Shown here: piece by piece, positions 32,123 to 34,419 of the stretch | Layout: each line of letters starts with the position of its first letter | How positions within the stretch are numbered: position 1 is the stretch's first letter | Assembly: GCA_944320355.1 (NCBI GenBank) | Contig: CALUHC010000003.1 | Span: 1 to 34,419, forward strand | Origin: an uncultured Prevotella sp. | GTDB lineage: Bacteria > Bacteroidota > Bacteroidia > Bacteroidales > Bacteroidaceae | Length of the DNA: 34,419 nucleotides | Direction: 5' to 3' | The notes under the pieces: generated by a model | What the model was told of the DNA's origin: nothing | What the model saw: the letters and a program-made list of their open reading frames with translations, nothing else | The model's database searches: none | Translations under genes and position numbers: made by a program

Positions 32123-33535
32123 TCACTTCTCTTTGCCCGTGAAGGCGTCCCACGTTATGTTCTCTGTGTGCAGTCCCTCCACGTTGACGGCCTCGGTGGT
32201 GTATTTCATCACGCTGTCCACGTGCAGGTTGCTGATGTTCACGTTCTTTACGGGCAGCCGCTTGTCGCCGTTTATCTGGTAGATGCCGTCGGCCTCGTGG
32301 CACTTCACGTCGCGCATATAGATGTCGCGTATGGCGGTGATGGTGTCTTTGTACGTTGGCACGAGGTCTTTCCACTGATAGAGCACGTCGGTGTCTATGG
32401 CGAAGGCGCGGTCCATCTTGCGCGCGCTGACCCGTTCCATGTAGATGTTCTCGATGAAAGCGCCGCGGCGATGGTTTGTCTTGATGTAGAAGAGGTTCAT
32501 CACCTTGTCGTCCATGGCGCAGTCGTGCATATAGACGTTGCGTATGCCGCCCGAAATCTCGCTGCCCACCACGAGCAGTCCGTGGGCATTGCGCACGCGG
32601 CAGTTGCGCACCACGATGTTCTCCGTGGGCCGGCCTATGCGCCACGCGTCGTGGTTGCGGCCCGACTTGATGACCACTCCGTCGTCGCCCTGGTCGAAGA
32701 GGCAGTCCTCTATGAGGAAGTTGCGCGTCATCTCTATGTCAATGCCGTCGTTGTTGTGTCCGTGGGCGTAAACGTCGAGGCGGCGCACCACGCCGCCCTC
32801 GCAGCGGTAGAGGTGTATGGTCCAGAAGGGCGAGTTGCGTATCTTGAATCCGTCGAGCAGCACGTTGCGGCACTGGTTGAAGTGAATCATGTGCGGGCGC
32901 AGGTGGTTTTGCCCCACGGCCATCTGCCTTTCGGCCACCGGCGTGCCCTTGTAGCCCCAGTCGTAGAGCTGTTTCAGTGCCTCAAGATGTGGCTTAGGGC
33001 GGCTGAACCACGTCTTCCACGTGGTCATGTCGGGCGTCAGCTTGCCCCCGCCGGTTATGGCTATGTTCTCACAGCGGTAGGCATAGACCATTGGCGAGTA
33101 GTTCATGCACTCCATTCCCTCCCAGCTCACCTCCACGGCGGGCAGGAAGTCGGCGGGGTTGGACGAGAAGCGCACCGTGGCGCTGTCGCTGAGGTAGAGG
33201 TTGCAGTTGCTCCTGAAGTGTATGGGGCCGCAGGGCCACTCGCCCGCCGGCACCACAACGCGCCCTCCCCCGGCCTCGCTGCAGGCCTGCATGGCCTTGC
33301 GGAACGCGGTCGTGTTGGCCGCCGTGCAGTTGGCGTCGGTGTCGGTGCCACGCTTCTTCGCGCCGTAGTCGGCAATGGAGAAGTCTCTGTGGGGGAAGTT
33401 GTAGATGGCGATGGCCGGCATGGGGAACGGCGCGGCCACCTTCACTGAGTCATACTCAGGCACGGTGAAGCTGCTGAGCGTCAGCACGGCCGCCGCTGCG
33501 AGCAGCAGGCCTTTCAGGTTTTTGTTCTTTCTCAT
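32123..33535 (-). CDS. glycoside hydrolase family 28 (polygalacturonase-like)
   Basis: A 470-residue exported right-handed beta-helix enzyme that hydrolyses galacturonic acid linkages in pectin. Signal peptide to about residue 25 (LTLSSFT). The N-terminal FSIADYGAKKRGTDTDANCT (52-71) is the usual entry of GH28. Catalytic aspartates are in NNDGIDIE (Asp263) and DQGDDGVVIKSG (Asp284/Asp285); the His-Gly of AHGLLVVGSE (His318) and the basic YIKTNHRRG (Lys352) complete the substrate site. The sub-specificity (exo, or rhamnogalacturonan) cannot be told. A TATCTTTG -7 box is at 33638-33631 (minus). With the acetylesterase it forms a small pectin-degradation unit without SusC/SusD genes in view. Confidence 0.95.
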   Translation of the reverse strand: MRKNKNLKGLLLAAAAVLTLSSFTVPEYDSVKVAAPFPMPAIAIYNFPHRDFSIADYGAKKRGTDTDANCTAANTTAFRKAMQACSEAGGGRVVVPAGEWPCGPIHFRSNCNLYLSDSATVRFSSNPADFLPAVEVSWEGMECMNYSPMVYAYRCENIAITGGGKLTPDMTTWKTWFSRPKPHLEALKQLYDWGYKGTPVAERQMAVGQNHLRPHMIHFNQCRNVLLDGFKIRNSPFWTIHLYRCEGGVVRRLDVYAHGHNNDGIDIEMTRNFLIEDCLFDQGDDGVVIKSGRNHDAWRIGRPTENIVVRNCRVRNAHGLLVVGSEISGGIRNVYMHDCAMDDKVMNLFYIKTNHRRGAFIENIYMERVSARKMDRAFAIDTDVLYQWKDLVPTYKDTITAIRDIYMRDVKCHEADGIYQINGDKRLPVKNVNISNLHVDSVMKYTTEAVNVEGLHTENITWDAFTGKEK

Positions 33536-33630
33536 TTTGGCTGTAGTTTGTCATTTTAGCGTTGAGCGGACTGCGCGAGCCTGTGGCGGGCGAGCCGCCT
33601 CCATCTGCCCGGGAGCCGCTTGTCTGCCTG

Positions 33631-33638
33631 CAAAGATA
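33631..33638 (-). promoter_or_regulatory. GH28 promoter -7 box
   Basis: TATCTTTG on the minus strand, 96 bases before the GH28 ATG. A CAAA on the plus strand at 33651-33654 is too close for a -33 box. Confidence 0.5.
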
Positions 33639-33898
33639 CTAATATTTTCCCAAACCCGCCATGCGCAGCACGCTTTTTGGGCAGCCAGACGCCACGGCCA
33701 CGCACGGAAGCTAGCCCCAGATACCTCAAAAGCAGGCAGGCAGAGGCTCCGAGGCACGGCGGGCCGAAACACAGGTTATGGCCCCTTGTGTATTATAGTT
33801 TTATACATTATTACACTATAAATAACCATTTTGTGGTAAAAATGATGCCTTTTGTGAAAAATTTTCACCGTTTTGTTTTTGTGTAAAATATTTTTTCG

Positions 33899-33906
33899 TA
33901 TCTTTG
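33899..33906 (+). promoter_or_regulatory. -7 box of the 3'-end RNA candidate
   Basis: TATCTTTG. TTTG motifs lie upstream at spacings of 17 and 23 bases, neither ideal. Confidence 0.5.
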
Positions 33907-33912
33907 TGGAGG

Positions 33913-34190
33913 TTAAGCACAAATCGGGCCGACAGCATACAACAAAGCGGGACGCCCGGCATGAGTGTTTAAAAAGAAGTGATCGCCGGGCACGCGAGTG
34001 TGTGACGGTTGCCAGGTTCATATTAAAATCACTCTTATAGTGAGCATCCTTATTACGAGCATGTGAGATGTTTGTGCTTGGGATAAGTATTTACTCTTTT
34101 CTTTATAATCTAATTTTTTGATGATGAAATCCGTGTGTTTGCAAATTATAAATTAAACTTGGCAAGGCAAACGCACGGGTTTCTTTTTTT
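33913..34190 (+). ncRNA. candidate structured RNA or leader of about 280 nt
   Basis: Runs from a TATCTTTG box to a strong terminator with no open frame. Hairpins visible: GCCCGGC/GCCGGGC (33954-33960 with 33985-33991, extended by AT/AT), TCACT-CTTAT-AGTGA (near 34029-34043), and the terminator. I could not match it to 6S, tmRNA or RNase P RNA by eye. It could also be an attenuated leader for a gene outside the window. Confidence 0.45.
34127..34190 (+). terminator. terminator of the 3'-end RNA candidate
   Basis: AAATCCGTGTGTTTGC (34127-34142) pairs fully, with two G-U pairs, with GCAAACGCACGGGTTT (34167-34182), followed by CTTTTTTT; the loop is 24 bases and AT-rich. Confidence 0.8.
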
Positions 34191-34314
34191 GTGGATGCCC
34201 GCGAACGCCCTGTGGCCGGGCGCGGCGCCACACCAATGGAATGCGCCTTTAACCCAAATCGGTCATTAGAGTCCAAAGTGATTTCGTATTGCCGGCGTGC
34301 AGATTGGCAGTCGC

Positions 34315-34351
34315 CTTTGTCGAAGGCGTAGCGGGCTACGTCGAGACAAAG
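34315..34351. repeat. palindromic structure near the window edge
   Basis: CTTTGTC (34315-34321) with GACAAAG (34345-34351) and CGTAG (34327-34331) with CTACG (34336-34340), loop CGGG. Outer sequences (GCCGGC, TGCCGCTGGCAG) can extend the fold. Only one copy is in the window; it has the look of an intergenic dispersed repeat. Confidence 0.45.
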
Positions 34352-34419
34352 CGGCAGACAAGATGCCGCTGGCAGGGCGAAAGCACTTGGAAAGCCTGAA
34401 AAGGAACAAAAATATATTC

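Larger units (their letters stand above)
33536..34419. other. terminal 884-bp stretch without a protein gene
   Basis: Holds the GH28 -7 box, a plus-strand RNA candidate (33913-34190) with promoter-like box and terminator, and a structured palindromic region (34260-34410). No coding region longer than the repeats is credible; a gene may start beyond the window. Confidence 0.6.

Noticed and set aside
32055-32645. Long N-terminal extension of the acetylesterase frame
   Set aside because: The extension overlaps GH28 in another frame and is low-complexity; the signal peptide starts at 32054.
32168-33448. 426-codon open frame on the plus strand
   Set aside because: Antisense shadow of the GH28 gene.
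34315-34351. Possible integron attC or phage att site
   Set aside because: No integrase, no tRNA and no R-box motifs are visible; only the palindrome supports it.

Overview
The window (34.4 kb, GC-rich) reads as chromosome of a Bacteroidetes bacterium, most likely Prevotella or a close relative. Many genes are preceded by the Bacteroidetes -7 box TANNTTTG, often with a TTTG -33 box 19-20 bp upstream; Shine-Dalgarno sequences are weak; lipoproteins, a PorT/OmpA-type outer membrane protein and families such as DUF4251, DUF4465 and DUF3332 are typical of that phylum. Species assignment is inference; no rRNA is present.

Layout: 0-5.4 kb is a minus-strand block: a DUF4840-like lipoprotein, trpS, an OsmC-family protein and an S41 protease. 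A tRNA-Asn with promoter and terminator sits at 5.6 kb, followed by a BI-1 family membrane protein (minus) and a GNAT acetyltransferase (plus). 7.6-8.35 kb has no protein gene but holds a small-RNA candidate with its own promoter and terminator. 8.36-12.15 kb (plus) has an SGNH hydrolase, a flavin reductase, a DUF4251 lipoprotein and a DUF4595-like lipoprotein. pnp (minus) and a secreted WG/TPR-like protein follow, then a repeat-filled 1 kb gap, nhaA (plus), a DUF3332 protein (minus), ompA plus a lipoprotein (plus), and a thioredoxin-fold lipoprotein lacking CxxC (minus). 24.7-26.5 kb carries a DUF4465 surface protein behind a cobalamin riboswitch, then an ArgE-type M20 deacetylase (minus), gpmI (plus), and a minus-strand group of GH28 polygalacturonase, sialate/pectin O-acetylesterase and tadA. 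The last 0.9 kb has no protein gene but a roughly 280-nt RNA candidate and a structured palindrome.

Functional links: GH28 and the acetylesterase form a small pectin-degradation pair; the riboswitch ties the DUF4465 protein to vitamin B12 supply; ompA and the following lipoprotein form an envelope operon. The rest is housekeeping or stand-alone.

The unusual content is between the genes. Several dispersed repeat families recur: (A) terminal-inverted-repeat elements with TGTCCGCA/TTGCCAA ends; (B) a 60-190 bp element with CAAAATG(A/T)AGTT ends; (C) 44-bp units arranged as head-to-head arrays around a co-varying terminator hairpin, at two convergent gene junctions; (D) arrays of AAACGGC palindromes with a conserved tail; and (E) a 55-65 nt hairpin leader placed directly after the -7 promoter box in three gene or gene-like contexts, with a fourth copy apparently inserted inside a family A element. 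Family E is the best candidate for an undescribed system.
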